The notes: generated by a model not told the origin, from the sequence alone. A DNA stretch of 64,000 bases from Promethearchaeia archaeon (GCA_029856145.1 JAHQWK010000008.1:124001-188000), one strand, 5' to 3'; counted from the first letter of the stretch, positions 30,084 to 40,000 are shown. Program-made: numbers and translations.

Positions 30084-33000
30084 ATGGAAAAAATTGGGTC
30101 TGTTTTAGTAGTAGGAGGAGGAATAGCAGGAATCCAAGCATCAATGGATTTAGCAGATTCAGGGTTTAAAGTCTATTTAGCTGAATCATCAATGAGTATT
30201 GGAGGCGTTATGTCTCAATTAGACAAAACGTTTCCTACTAACGATTGTTCTATTTGTATACTCGCGCCTAAGTTAGTAACTGCTGGGCGTCATGAAAATA
30301 TTACACTTTTAATTAATACGACTTTAGAAAAAATTGATGGAAATCCAGGTAATTTTACTGTTGAGCTACAACAAAAAACATTATTATTAGATCAAGAAAA
30401 ATGCACTGGTTGTGGTGTATGTGCTCAAGAATGTCCTGTAGAAGCGATGGACTTCTTTAATGAAGGGTTATCGATTAGATCAGCAATATCTGTAAAATTT
30501 CCGCAAGCAGTTCCATTGGTTTTTTCAATAAACCAAGAAATATGTATAGGATGTGGATTTTGTAAAGGAGTTTGTAAAGCTAAAGCAATAGATTACACTC
30601 TTGAGGATAAATTTACTACTTTGAATGTTGGAGCTATTGTTTTAGCACTTGGGTTTGATGAATATGATCCTAGTCTTACTCAACAATATGGATATAGTAA
30701 ATATTTGAATGTGGTCACTAGTATTGAATTTGAGCGGATATTAAGCGCAAGTGGCCCACATTCAGGACTTATCCTTAGACCATCTGATGGAATAATTCCA
30801 AGAAAAATAGCATTCCTACAGTGTGTAGGATCAAGAGATAAGAAACATGGCGTAGAATATTGTTCTTCAGTTTGTTGTATGTATACAGCTAAAGAGGCGG
30901 TAATTGCCAAAGAACATATGGAAATCATTGAACCTACGATTTTTTCAATGGATGTGAGAGCTGTTGGAAAAGATTTCGATAAATATATTGAACGCGCTCA
31001 AGATGAATATGGCATAAGATATATTAGAAGTAGAATATCAGATATTACAGAAATACTCGGGACTAAAGACCTAATCCTTCATTTCGAAAATGAGGAAGGA
31101 AAAGTAGTTAGTGAGGTTTTTAATTTAGTTGTTTTAGCTGTAGGGGCTTTACCAAATCATAGCACAAAAGAATTAGCAAAAAAATTAAACATTGAATTGA
31201 ATAATTATGATTTCTGTAAGACAAAACCTTTTTCCCCAGTAGAAACATCTAGAGAAGGAATTTATGTATGTGGCATGATTTCAGAACCTAAAGATATTCC
31301 AGAAACAGTTGTAGAGGCAAGTGCTGCAGCAGGTGCTGTAAATATTCTTTTATCTGATGTGAGAAACACATTAATTACTAAAAAAGAATTACCAAAAGAA
31401 ATTGATACAAGTGGAGAACCCCCTCGCATCGGCGTTTTTATATGTCATTGTGGGATTAATATCGGAGGTGTTGTAAATGTTCCTGAAGTTGTTGATTATG
31501 CAATTCAATTACCGGATGTAATTTATGCAGAAAGGAATTTATATACGTGCTCGGCGGATACCCAAACTAATATTAAAGAACAAATTAAGGAGCATAATTT
31601 AAATCGAGTAATAGTTGCTTCATGTACCCCAAGAACCCATGAACCTTTATTTCAAGCAACCATTAGAGAGGCAGGCTTGAATAAGTATCTCTTTGATTTA
31701 GCAAATATTCGAGATCAATGTTCATGGGTACATATGCATAAACCAGAAGAGGCAACAGAGAAAGCCAAGGACTTAGTAAGGATGGCTGTTGCTAAAGCTC
31801 GAAAATTAGTCCCTCTTCAAGAACAACAAGTAGAAGTAATTCACAAGGGAATGGTAATTGGAGGAGGAGTTGCAGGGATGACAGCAGCCTTAAATCTTGC
31901 AAATCAAGGATTTGAAGTTTTTCTCGTGGAGAAAAGTGATAAATTAGGGGGATTTTCTACTAATATTTATCAAACTATAGAAAATTATAATGTTCAAGAA
32001 TTTCTAAAAGATTTAATAAAAAAAGTTAATGATAATAAGTTCATTAATGTATTTCTTAACGCTAGAATTAGTTCAATAGGAGGATATGTTTGTAACTTTA
32101 CAACCAAAATTACCTATGGTGAAGATAAACAAAAGAAAGAATTCCAGCACGGTATTATTATAGTGGCTACTGGTGCTCATGAATATCAACCTAAAAATAA
32201 TGAATTTCTTTTTGGGAAAGATAAAAGAATTATTTTACAATCAGAACTCGAAAAAATTCTTTTTACTGAAGAAGAGAAAATTAACAATCTAAATTCATTA
32301 GTAATGATACAATGCGTTGGCTCACGAAATGAGGAACATCCTTATTGTAGTAGAATGTGTTGCAGTGAAGCTATTAAAAATGCTTTAAAGGCAAAAGAAA
32401 TTAATCCAAATCTTAATATCACTGTTTTATATAGGGATATAAGAACCTATGGTTTTAAAGAAAAATATTATGATTTAGCAAGAGAAAAAGGAGTTATTTT
32501 TCTTAGGTTTAAAGATGATAAACCTCCAGAAATTAAGCTAGAAAATGGTAAATTAAGCATTTATATAGATAAACCGGATATTGGAAATATCAAGATAAAT
32601 TCAGATCTAGTTGCTCTAAGCGCCGGTATAGTTACCGATGGCCAAGCAAACGAAAATTTGGCAAAAATGCTGAAGGTCCCTACTAATGACGATAATTTTT
32701 TCTTAGAGGCTCATGTAAAGCTCCGACCATCAGATTTCGCAACTGATGGTATCTTTTTATGTGGTACTGCTCGTGGAACTGCAACAATTAGCGAAAGTGT
32801 AGCACAGGCAATGTCAGCTGCCTCTAGAGCCACTACAATTTTATCTAAAGATATTTTAATTACTGAAGGTGTTATTTCAAAAGTTGACCCTGCCCTATGC
32901 ATTGGTTGTAATAGATGTGCTGACGTCTGTAATTACGGTGCTGTTGGGGTAAAATTTGAAGAAGGTTTAATGATATCTGAAGTTAATCCGTTACTTTGTA

Positions 33001-33545
33001 AAGGATGTGGAGATTGTGCTGCTGAGTGTCCAGCAGAAGCTATAACAATGAGTCATTTTGGTCGAATTCAAATAGAACCAATGATAACTGAAGCTGCTAA
33101 AACTACAGTTGCAAATGGTCAACCTAGAATTGTTGCCTTTCTCTGCAACTGGTGTAGTTATGCCGGGGCCGATTTAGCTGGAGTAAGTCGATACCAATAT
33201 CCTCCAAATATAAGAACTATAAGAGTTATGTGTTCTGGTGGTATTCCAAAGAGTTTTATATTACAAGCATTTTTAGAAGGGGCTGATGGTGTTTTTATTG
33301 GAGGATGCCATCTTGGAGATTGTCATTATATAGCGGGAAATCAAGATACTTTAAGAAGAACCGATGAAATTGAAAAAGTAATAGAATCCCTTGGAATTAA
33401 TCCAGAAAGATTCATGCGAAAATGGGTTTCTGCAAGTGAAGGAAAAATATTTGCTGACACCATTACAGAATTTACCGAAAAGTTAAAAAAATTAGGCCCA
33501 ATTGAAAATGATTATAAAAAAAAAGAAATAATCATAACAGAATAA
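30084..33545 (+). CDS. HdrA-HdrA'-MvhD fusion protein
   Basis: Module 1 VVGGGIAGIQAS...FPTNDCSICILAPKL; module 2 starts PPRIGVFICHCGINIGG (about 31.42 kb); module 3 FLCNWCSYAGADLAGVSR...GCHLGDCHYIAGN (about 33.12 kb). Confidence 0.94.
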   Translation: MEKIGSVLVVGGGIAGIQASMDLADSGFKVYLAESSMSIGGVMSQLDKTFPTNDCSICILAPKLVTAGRHENITLLINTTLEKIDGNPGNFTVELQQKTLLLDQEKCTGCGVCAQECPVEAMDFFNEGLSIRSAISVKFPQAVPLVFSINQEICIGCGFCKGVCKAKAIDYTLEDKFTTLNVGAIVLALGFDEYDPSLTQQYGYSKYLNVVTSIEFERILSASGPHSGLILRPSDGIIPRKIAFLQCVGSRDKKHGVEYCSSVCCMYTAKEAVIAKEHMEIIEPTIFSMDVRAVGKDFDKYIERAQDEYGIRYIRSRISDITEILGTKDLILHFENEEGKVVSEVFNLVVLAVGALPNHSTKELAKKLNIELNNYDFCKTKPFSPVETSREGIYVCGMISEPKDIPETVVEASAAAGAVNILLSDVRNTLITKKELPKEIDTSGEPPRIGVFICHCGINIGGVVNVPEVVDYAIQLPDVIYAERNLYTCSADTQTNIKEQIKEHNLNRVIVASCTPRTHEPLFQATIREAGLNKYLFDLANIRDQCSWVHMHKPEEATEKAKDLVRMAVAKARKLVPLQEQQVEVIHKGMVIGGGVAGMTAALNLANQGFEVFLVEKSDKLGGFSTNIYQTIENYNVQEFLKDLIKKVNDNKFINVFLNARISSIGGYVCNFTTKITYGEDKQKKEFQHGIIIVATGAHEYQPKNNEFLFGKDKRIILQSELEKILFTEEEKINNLNSLVMIQCVGSRNEEHPYCSRMCCSEAIKNALKAKEINPNLNITVLYRDIRTYGFKEKYYDLAREKGVIFLRFKDDKPPEIKLENGKLSIYIDKPDIGNIKINSDLVALSAGIVTDGQANENLAKMLKVPTNDDNFFLEAHVKLRPSDFATDGIFLCGTARGTATISESVAQAMSAASRATTILSKDILITEGVISKVDPALCIGCNRCADVCNYGAVGVKFEEGLMISEVNPLLCKGCGDCAAECPAEAITMSHFGRIQIEPMITEAAKTTVANGQPRIVAFLCNWCSYAGADLAGVSRYQYPPNIRTIRVMCSGGIPKSFILQAFLEGADGVFIGGCHLGDCHYIAGNQDTLRRTDEIEKVIESLGINPERFMRKWVSASEGKIFADTITEFTEKLKKLGPIENDYKKKEIIITE

Positions 33546-33582
33546 GAATTTTATCAAGTTCATAAAATTAGGAGTTTTTAAT

Positions 33583-34281
33583 ATGATAATAACTAAACAA
33601 AAAGATATTGAAGAAATATACGATATGATAAAACCATACTCGAAAATCCTTGTTGCTGGGTGTGATGGTTGCTGTCAACCTCCACGTTCAATAAATGAAG
33701 CAAAAGTTCTAGCCCAAATGCTCGAATTAAAAGCAAGGAGTGAAGGAAAAGAATTAAAATGGAGGGCTATAACGGTTTTAAGACAATGTGATGACAGAAT
33801 TGCCGCTACAACAATTAGACCCTTTATTGAAGAATATGATGCAATTGTTTCATTAGCATGTGGTTTAGGTGTAGGAATGCTGAATAAAATCTTTCCTACA
33901 ATTCTCACTTTCCCGGCACAAAATAGTATGTTTGGAGGTGCAGAGATTAATGGAGAAAATTATTTTGCTGAATACTGCGAAACTTGTGGGGATTGTCTAC
34001 TGGGAGTTACAGGTGGGATTTGTCCTATGGCGGGGTGTGCTAAAAACCTCAGTAACGGTCCTTGTGGAGGACAAGTCGAAGGTAAATGTGAAGTAGGAGG
34101 GTATATACATGATTGTGCGTGGGTAAAAATGTGGGAACGCCTGAAGCAATTTAACAGATTAGATCTATTCACAATCTATAGACCACCTCGTAATTATCAG
34201 TTATGGTCAAGTCCAAGATTTTTACATATTTATGAACCCATTTCAAATGAGGAAGAACAGAAAAAGGAGGAGAAAGTATAA
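33583..34281 (+). CDS. metV: MetV-like methylene-THF reductase C-terminal/zinc-type partner (copy 1)
   Basis: CETCGDCLLGVTGGICPMAGCAKNLSNGPCGGQVEGKCEVGGYIHDCAW. Confidence 0.88.
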   Translation: MIITKQKDIEEIYDMIKPYSKILVAGCDGCCQPPRSINEAKVLAQMLELKARSEGKELKWRAITVLRQCDDRIAATTIRPFIEEYDAIVSLACGLGVGMLNKIFPTILTFPAQNSMFGGAEINGENYFAEYCETCGDCLLGVTGGICPMAGCAKNLSNGPCGGQVEGKCEVGGYIHDCAWVKMWERLKQFNRLDLFTIYRPPRNYQLWSSPRFLHIYEPISNEEEQKKEEKV

Positions 34282-34282
34282 G

Positions 34283-35215
34283 ATGCCAAACAGACCTGCT
34301 TTCAGTAATTTAGTAAAAACAATCAGAGAAGGTAAATTTGTGTTCACGGGCGAATTAGAACCTGAGAAAGATTTTGATTTAAAGCATGTTCTGCATTCTG
34401 CAGAAGAAATGAAAAAAACTGGAAAAATAATTGCAGCTAACGTTACTGATGGCCCCCAAGGAGATGCTTATACCTGCTCCATGGTGCCTTGTTACTTAGT
34501 TCAAGAAAAAGTTGGATTAGAAGCGATTTGGCAGATGACCGTGAGGGATCGAAATCGAATTGCGTTATTTGGCGATATCTTAGGTGGAGCTATACTTGGC
34601 CTTAAAAATTTACTTGCATTAACAGGAGATCATTCTGCCCTTGGAGATCATCAAAATGCTAGAGCTGTATATGATTTAGATTCCACTCAATTGATAGAAC
34701 TAATTTCAAAAATGGTTGATGAAGGAACTGATTTAGAAGGTAATGAAATACAGGGGGGAAAACCCCAGTTAAATGTTGGCTGTGCAGCAAATCCAAATTC
34801 AAATCCAAGAGAACCAGAAATCCTAAAAGTTGGTAGAAAGGTAGAAGTAGGAGCAGATTTTATTCAAACCCAAACATCATTTGATGTAGATGATGCTAAG
34901 GAATTCCTAAAAGAATTAGAAAGATTCAATATCCCTGTTTTGCTTGGCTTATTTCCGATAAAAAATTATGGTATTGCATGGTATTTTAATGAATATATTC
35001 CCGGTGTTTCAGTTCCTAAGGATTTTCTTGATGCCTTAAAAGCAACTAAAAAAATAAAAGATAAAAAAGAAAAATATGCTGCGATCGATAAAATTAATCT
35101 AGAGTTTTACGAACCATTTATCAAAGAAATTAAGAAAACTACGAAAGCTGCAGGAATTCATTGCATGGCAGTACATTATGAAAGATTATTTGGACCACTC
35201 CTTAAGGACTTCTGA
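34283..35215 (+). CDS. metF: Methylenetetrahydrofolate reductase MetF-like (copy 1); start corrected from 34232
   Basis: TGELEPEKD, NVTDGPQG, LLALTGDHSALGDH, GCAANPNSNPREPEI; GGAGG upstream of ATG at 34283. Confidence 0.9.
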   Translation: MPNRPAFSNLVKTIREGKFVFTGELEPEKDFDLKHVLHSAEEMKKTGKIIAANVTDGPQGDAYTCSMVPCYLVQEKVGLEAIWQMTVRDRNRIALFGDILGGAILGLKNLLALTGDHSALGDHQNARAVYDLDSTQLIELISKMVDEGTDLEGNEIQGGKPQLNVGCAANPNSNPREPEILKVGRKVEVGADFIQTQTSFDVDDAKEFLKELERFNIPVLLGLFPIKNYGIAWYFNEYIPGVSVPKDFLDALKATKKIKDKKEKYAAIDKINLEFYEPFIKEIKKTTKAAGIHCMAVHYERLFGPLLKDF

Positions 35216-35292
35216 AAATGGGTGCATTTAATAAAAGAAATATAATTTTTTAAATTTTAAATTAAAATAAAAAAGAAACGAAGGAATTAATA

Positions 35293-35760
35293 ATGAAAAA
35301 TTTGGATGATAAGGATAAGAGAATTCTGGAAATGCTTCTTGAGGATTCTAGAAGACCATACCACGAAATTGCAGCAGATGTAAATGTAAACTTATCTGAA
35401 TCTACTGTAAGAAAAAGAGTTATCAAGCTTCAAGAAGAAGGAGTAATTGAAAACTTTACTATAAAGATCTGTCGTGAAGATGAGAGATGTATTATTGCAT
35501 TTATTACATTAATTCCAAAAACTCAGGCTGAGACAAAAGAATTGTTGAGAGAAGCACAAATTCTTCCTCAATGTGAGGAAGTTTATTTTCTCGCGGGAGA
35601 ATGTGGTGTTTTAGTAAAAGTTAATGTACCAGAAATAATTGAATTAGATGCGTTAATAGAGTCATTTCGTGGTCGTGCTGATGTAAAAAGCGTTGAGAGA
35701 GTATGCGTTGTTTTAAGACCAATAAAAACAGTCTTACAATCTAAAGATAGAGTTTTATAA
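35293..35760 (+). CDS. Lrp/AsnC-family transcriptional regulator
   Basis: LDDKDKRILEMLLEDSRRPYHEIAADVNVNLSESTVRKRVIKLQEEGVIENFT. Confidence 0.92.
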   Translation: MKNLDDKDKRILEMLLEDSRRPYHEIAADVNVNLSESTVRKRVIKLQEEGVIENFTIKICREDERCIIAFITLIPKTQAETKELLREAQILPQCEEVYFLAGECGVLVKVNVPEIIELDALIESFRGRADVKSVERVCVVLRPIKTVLQSKDRVL

Positions 35761-35788
35761 AGATAAAATAATTAAGGTCTAAAGTAAT

Positions 35789-36391
35789 TTAATTGAACCA
35801 GTTTACAGTTGAAACTAATTTGTGTTTGTAGTACTTTCCTAGAATTAATCTTAGAATCTCTTCAAAACAATCTAGAACCCCCTCTCCGCTGATTGCAATA
35901 GTAAATCTTGTCTCCACTTTTTGATACATATCAAGCTTTATTTCTCTTAGGAAAACTCTGGAATTAAATTTTTCTGGTAAATCTTGTTTATTAAATGCAA
36001 TTATTATTGGAATCTCTTTAAGTGATTCACGAAAATATGAGATAAGTTCTTGCCAAGACGCTAAATTACGCTCATAAACTTTTTCTTGTGAATCTGCCAC
36101 GAAGATTATCCCATCAACTGCCCGTAATGTGACTGGTCTAGTAATAAAATAAAAATCTTGACCTGTTGTGGTATAAATATGAAGTTTCAATCTCCATTCT
36201 TCATTTTGAAATGTAACTGTACCATAGTCAAAAAATAAAGTCCTATTCACAGTACTCTCAATACTGTGGAGTGCTTCACCCTTACCAAAATGAGAAAATA
36301 AAGTTTTAATAGATGTAGTCTTACCTGAAAAAGCGGGTCCGAAATAAACAATTTTAATGGAAATGGTTTTGTCAATATGGTCAATTATCAA
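35789..36391 (-). CDS. MglA-like small GTPase
   Basis: G1 YFGPAFSGKTTS; G3-like HIYTTTGQDFYFITRPVTLRAVDGIIFVADSQ; G4 FNKQDLP. Confidence 0.9.
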   Translation of the reverse strand: MIIDHIDKTISIKIVYFGPAFSGKTTSIKTLFSHFGKGEALHSIESTVNRTLFFDYGTVTFQNEEWRLKLHIYTTTGQDFYFITRPVTLRAVDGIIFVADSQEKVYERNLASWQELISYFRESLKEIPIIIAFNKQDLPEKFNSRVFLREIKLDMYQKVETRFTIAISGEGVLDCFEEILRLILGKYYKHKLVSTVNWFN

Positions 36392-36548
36392 TATAAACTC
36401 AACTTTTAATCTTCTTAACTGTTAATTTTAAAATAGCTTTAAAAAAGACTTGAATTATTTTCGTGTCTAAGTTAAAACAAAAATATAACAGATTTATTTC
36501 AATTTTAATACTTAAGTTAAAAAAATAAAATCATATCTAAAGACTATA

Positions 36549-37706
36549 ATGATTGAAGAAGCCCGAATTATAAAAAATCTTAAAAATTTTGCTTTTCCTC
36601 GATTATCGGGAACGGGATTTGAACTTAAAGCTTTTAATAAAGTAAAGAGAGAAGTAGAGAATTTGAATTTAGAATATAAAGTCCGGCGCTTTACTTTCAG
36701 TTCTTTTTATTCGAGATTATATCCTAAAATAGCATTTTTATCCGTCTCGTTAATTTTATTATTACTATACTTGAATATATATATGATTATGTCTTTAGTT
36801 TTTATACTCTTATTACTTGGAATAGTTATTGCGTCCATTATATTGACGAGAAAACCTGAAAAAATTCAATTTATTACAAAATTAAATTCCCAAAACCTTA
36901 TAGTAAGGATTAAATCTATGTCGAATGAAATAAAGAATAACGACAGGATTGCATTGTTTATTAGTCACATAGATTCCAAAGGACAAAGATTCAAGATTAG
37001 AATCCGGATAAGAATAATAAAACTTTGGATCTATTCTTCAATTGTTCTAGCTCTAATTATACTCTTTAAAAACTTCAGATTTATTGGATTTGAAATAATA
37101 TTTTATATTATTGGGTTGTTTCCGTTAATATTGAACATGTTCGCAACAATACTAATGATTCTTAACACTACAAATAATACTTCTGAAGGTGCTGTTGATA
37201 ATGCTTCTGGTATAGCATGCAATTTAGAGCTTTTAAACCATTATAATAATCCTGAAAACAGATTAATTAATTATAATATGTGGTTTCTTTTTACTGGAGC
37301 TGAAGAATGTGGAACAATGGGTATAAGGCATTTTTATAATAATTTGGAAAAATTTGATCGCAATAAATCGATAATATTTAATTTTGAATCTATTGGTAAT
37401 CATGTATATATATTTCCAGGAGTAAAAGGGGATCACGCCAAAAATATTGATTATTTGCTTTTGAATAATAAGAGAAATCTTCCTATCAGACATTATCATA
37501 CAGAAAGAGTTCTAGGGACTCATTCTGATGGAGTATTTTTAGGAGATAGTGGTCTTCAAGGCTTTGAATTTGGTCAGGTGGAAGCATATGATTATATGCA
37601 TACTCCTAATGATACAATTGACAAAATTGATACGAAGCTTTTAAAGAAATTATGTTTAATTCTTACAGACGCTTTAAAAAAGCACGACTCCAATTTTATT
37701 TCATAA
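36549..37706 (+). CDS. Membrane-associated M28-family metallopeptidase
   Basis: AVDNASGIACNLEL, TGAEECGTMG, DYMHTPNDTIDKI plus several hydrophobic segments. Confidence 0.85.
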   Translation: MIEEARIIKNLKNFAFPRLSGTGFELKAFNKVKREVENLNLEYKVRRFTFSSFYSRLYPKIAFLSVSLILLLLYLNIYMIMSLVFILLLLGIVIASIILTRKPEKIQFITKLNSQNLIVRIKSMSNEIKNNDRIALFISHIDSKGQRFKIRIRIRIIKLWIYSSIVLALIILFKNFRFIGFEIIFYIIGLFPLILNMFATILMILNTTNNTSEGAVDNASGIACNLELLNHYNNPENRLINYNMWFLFTGAEECGTMGIRHFYNNLEKFDRNKSIIFNFESIGNHVYIFPGVKGDHAKNIDYLLLNNKRNLPIRHYHTERVLGTHSDGVFLGDSGLQGFEFGQVEAYDYMHTPNDTIDKIDTKLLKKLCLILTDALKKHDSNFIS

Positions 37707-37771
37707 ATTAAAGCAAAAATATATATCTTAAAAGTAAAAAGAGATATAACTAAAAAAACTACAATATAATT

Positions 37772-37924
37772 TTACCTTTTTTTGCTAACTCCTGAGCTCC
37801 CTCATCTGTACTCTCTAGAATCTTAAACATCTCCTCAGGTGCGACAATTAAGGCACCATCAAGCAATTTTTATAAACAAATCATAGTACTAATGCGCACA
37901 TTCTTCTGTCAATGAAAAATTACA
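37772..37924 (-). pseudogene. Decayed partial duplicate of the gene at 41825..42166
   Basis: About 145 bp ungapped match to about 41845-41990 (about 21 mismatches by eye); in-frame TAA at 37870-37872 replaces CAA; homology ends near 37924. Confidence 0.85.
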
Positions 37925-38010
37925 CATTTTTTTGATTCATACAAAAAATTAAATTTAAAAGTTGTATCTTATATAAAAATACTCTTTAACTAAAAAATCT
38001 AAAATAATGT

Positions 38011-38781
38011 GTGAATAATATGCCATTAGAAAGAAAGAATTTTATTGGATTTATTATTGGAACTTTTCTCGTAGCAGGGGTATCCGGTGGATTTATTGGT
38101 TATTTTTTCCCTAGAATAGCAGAAGGGGGGGCGTTTAATGTTGTTATTGATGGTAATTTTAATGCAGCTGAAGGGTGGCAATACTCCGATTGGCAATTTA
38201 TAGAATATTTATTAACTGATGATGACAATTTAGATACGCATAATTTCTTTTATGTTCATTTAACATCAACATCACTTTATATTTTAGTAGATTTTGCAAG
38301 TGATATTACTGCTAATACAACTGACGAATTTCTTGCTGTTTGGATTGATACTGACAATTCCCTCAGTGAATTTATTAGTGAGGGTCATTGGAATACCTTC
38401 GCTGCAGATCCAGGACATGAAATGTTATGTTATATACCAGAAGCGGAACATATCAATGATACACTTAATTTAGGGGGTCGTGAATATACTGCAACATTAA
38501 ATAACACAAATTCTATAGTTGAGTATGGATTCCAATCTTCTATAAATTCGCCAAATTTGCATCGAATTTTTGAAATAGAAATAGATAGAGCTGCTTTAAA
38601 AGGGTTCAATTCTACTAATTTCAATGTAGGATTTTTAGGATATGGAACAGTTTTTATTCCAATATATACTGATTTTGGTTTTTGGGGCGCTCCAACACTT
38701 TTTGTTTCAGAATTCTATGATCATAGTGGATGGGTAAGAGAACGGACTTTCTTTAAATGTGGATACGGAGTAGAAATGTAA
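38011..38781 (+). CDS. Membrane-anchored extracellular protein with a DOMON/CBM9-like beta-sandwich
   Basis: N-terminal TM FIGFIIGTFLVAGVSGGFIGYFF; VIDGNFNAAEGWQYS...LYILVDFASD...WIDTDNS pattern. Confidence 0.65.
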   Translation: MNNMPLERKNFIGFIIGTFLVAGVSGGFIGYFFPRIAEGGAFNVVIDGNFNAAEGWQYSDWQFIEYLLTDDDNLDTHNFFYVHLTSTSLYILVDFASDITANTTDEFLAVWIDTDNSLSEFISEGHWNTFAADPGHEMLCYIPEAEHINDTLNLGGREYTATLNNTNSIVEYGFQSSINSPNLHRIFEIEIDRAALKGFNSTNFNVGFLGYGTVFIPIYTDFGFWGAPTLFVSEFYDHSGWVRERTFFKCGYGVEM

Positions 38782-38878
38782 AATTAAAAAAAACCTAATT
38801 AACTTTTTTTATTTTTTTTACAGTTATTCAATTTTTTACATGTTTAATTAAGAAGTAAAAATTTCTCGAGAAAATCTT

Positions 38879-39814
38879 TCACATTATTTCTTTTTTAAAG
38901 AATTTAAGAGGATCTTCCAATTCGGGACTTTCTACAACTATAACCATTTTTTCTACTCCTAAATTTTCGACTTCCCGTATTTTTTCTTTAATATCCTCAA
39001 TATTTCCCATGAAGACGTATTTCAAATTTGATTTAAAGATCTTTTTTTCTTTTCTTATTCTTTCAAGCGCTTCATGACTACTCACTATTGTTATATTAGT
39101 ATATATAGAAATTTCAAACTCTGATAAAGCACGACCGTATTTCTTTAATTTTTCATTAATAATAGAAATACTTTCTCTAAATCTTTTTAGATCTCTTGGA
39201 ATTACATAAGCAAGGTTTACTCCATCTGCTTCTCTACAAGCAATATCGATCATTCTTTTCCCATTGTTTGTTCCAACAACGATCTGCGGGTAAGGTTTCT
39301 GAATTGATTTAGGAAAATTCCTATGGTTTTCCAGTTTCCAAAATTTTCCTTCAAAATTAGTTTCATCTTCAGTAAATATTTTCTTATAAATAGTTAGTGA
39401 CTCCTCCAACTCATCAACTCTTCTTTTTGGTGACGCAAATGGATAACTATAGGCCTCATATTCCCCTCTAAACCACCCCGCTCCCAACCACAGTAAAATA
39501 CGACCATTAGAAATATGATCTAAGGTTAAAATAATTTTTGCTAAATAAGCTGGGTTACGATAGGAATTACACAAAACAATATGACCTAATTTAATTCTGT
39601 CTGTTTCTGTAGCTAAAGCAGCTAAAAGGGTATTAGATTCTAAAAAAGGTTGTTGTCTTATTTTAAGGTCAAGAGCTTTAGTCACCCCCGCCCTAAAAAA
39701 ATGATCAGTAATATGAACAGACTCAAACCCTAATCCTTCAACCTTTACTGTTAAATCTCTAATTTCAGGATATGTATGATGTTTTAGATCTCTTACACAA
39801 TACCCAAATCTCAT
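38879..39814 (-). CDS. Luciferase-like (LLM class) flavin/F420-dependent oxidoreductase
   Basis: GLGFESVHITDHF, LAALATETDRIKLGHIVLCNSYRNPAYLAKIILTLDHISNGRILLWLGAGWFRGEYEAYSYPF. Confidence 0.92.
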   Translation of the reverse strand: MRFGYCVRDLKHHTYPEIRDLTVKVEGLGFESVHITDHFFRAGVTKALDLKIRQQPFLESNTLLAALATETDRIKLGHIVLCNSYRNPAYLAKIILTLDHISNGRILLWLGAGWFRGEYEAYSYPFASPKRRVDELEESLTIYKKIFTEDETNFEGKFWKLENHRNFPKSIQKPYPQIVVGTNNGKRMIDIACREADGVNLAYVIPRDLKRFRESISIINEKLKKYGRALSEFEISIYTNITIVSSHEALERIRKEKKIFKSNLKYVFMGNIEDIKEKIREVENLGVEKMVIVVESPELEDPLKFFKKEIM

Positions 39815-39840
39815 AGTCTTAAAAAAAACCTAACAATATT

Positions 39841-39867
39841 AAGTCTTATCATTTTCCTCGAAAAATG
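39841..39867 (+). repeat. 27-bp direct repeat, copy A, upstream of MFS gene
   Basis: AAGTCTTATCATTTTCCTCGAAAAATG; 23/27 identical to copy B at 41244. Confidence 0.65.
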
Positions 39868-39882
39868 CAAATATAAGTAAGC

Positions 39883-39922
39883 ATTACCAAAATCATTACC
39901 AAAATTACCAAAATTTTTGGTT
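39883..39922 (+). promoter_or_regulatory. Triple ATTACCAAAA motif ending in palindrome ACCAAAATTTTTGGT
   Basis: Three spaced ATTACCAAAA units, the last within an inverted repeat, about 80 bp upstream of the likely MFS start. Confidence 0.5.
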
Positions 39923-40000
39923 ATAAAAGCTTTAATCTATTCAAAACTTCAGTTATTAAAGAAAATAATTTTCTTATTAAGTTTAAATCATTGGCGAGTT

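Noticed and set aside
34232-34282. Upstream start of metF copy 1 (17 extra residues MNPFQMRKNRKRRRKYK)
   Set aside because: Overlaps the metV coding region and a GGAGG ribosome-binding site precedes the ATG at 34283.
39883-39922. CRISPR-like short repeats
   Set aside because: 10-bp units with 0-2 bp spacing; no spacer structure and no cas genes.
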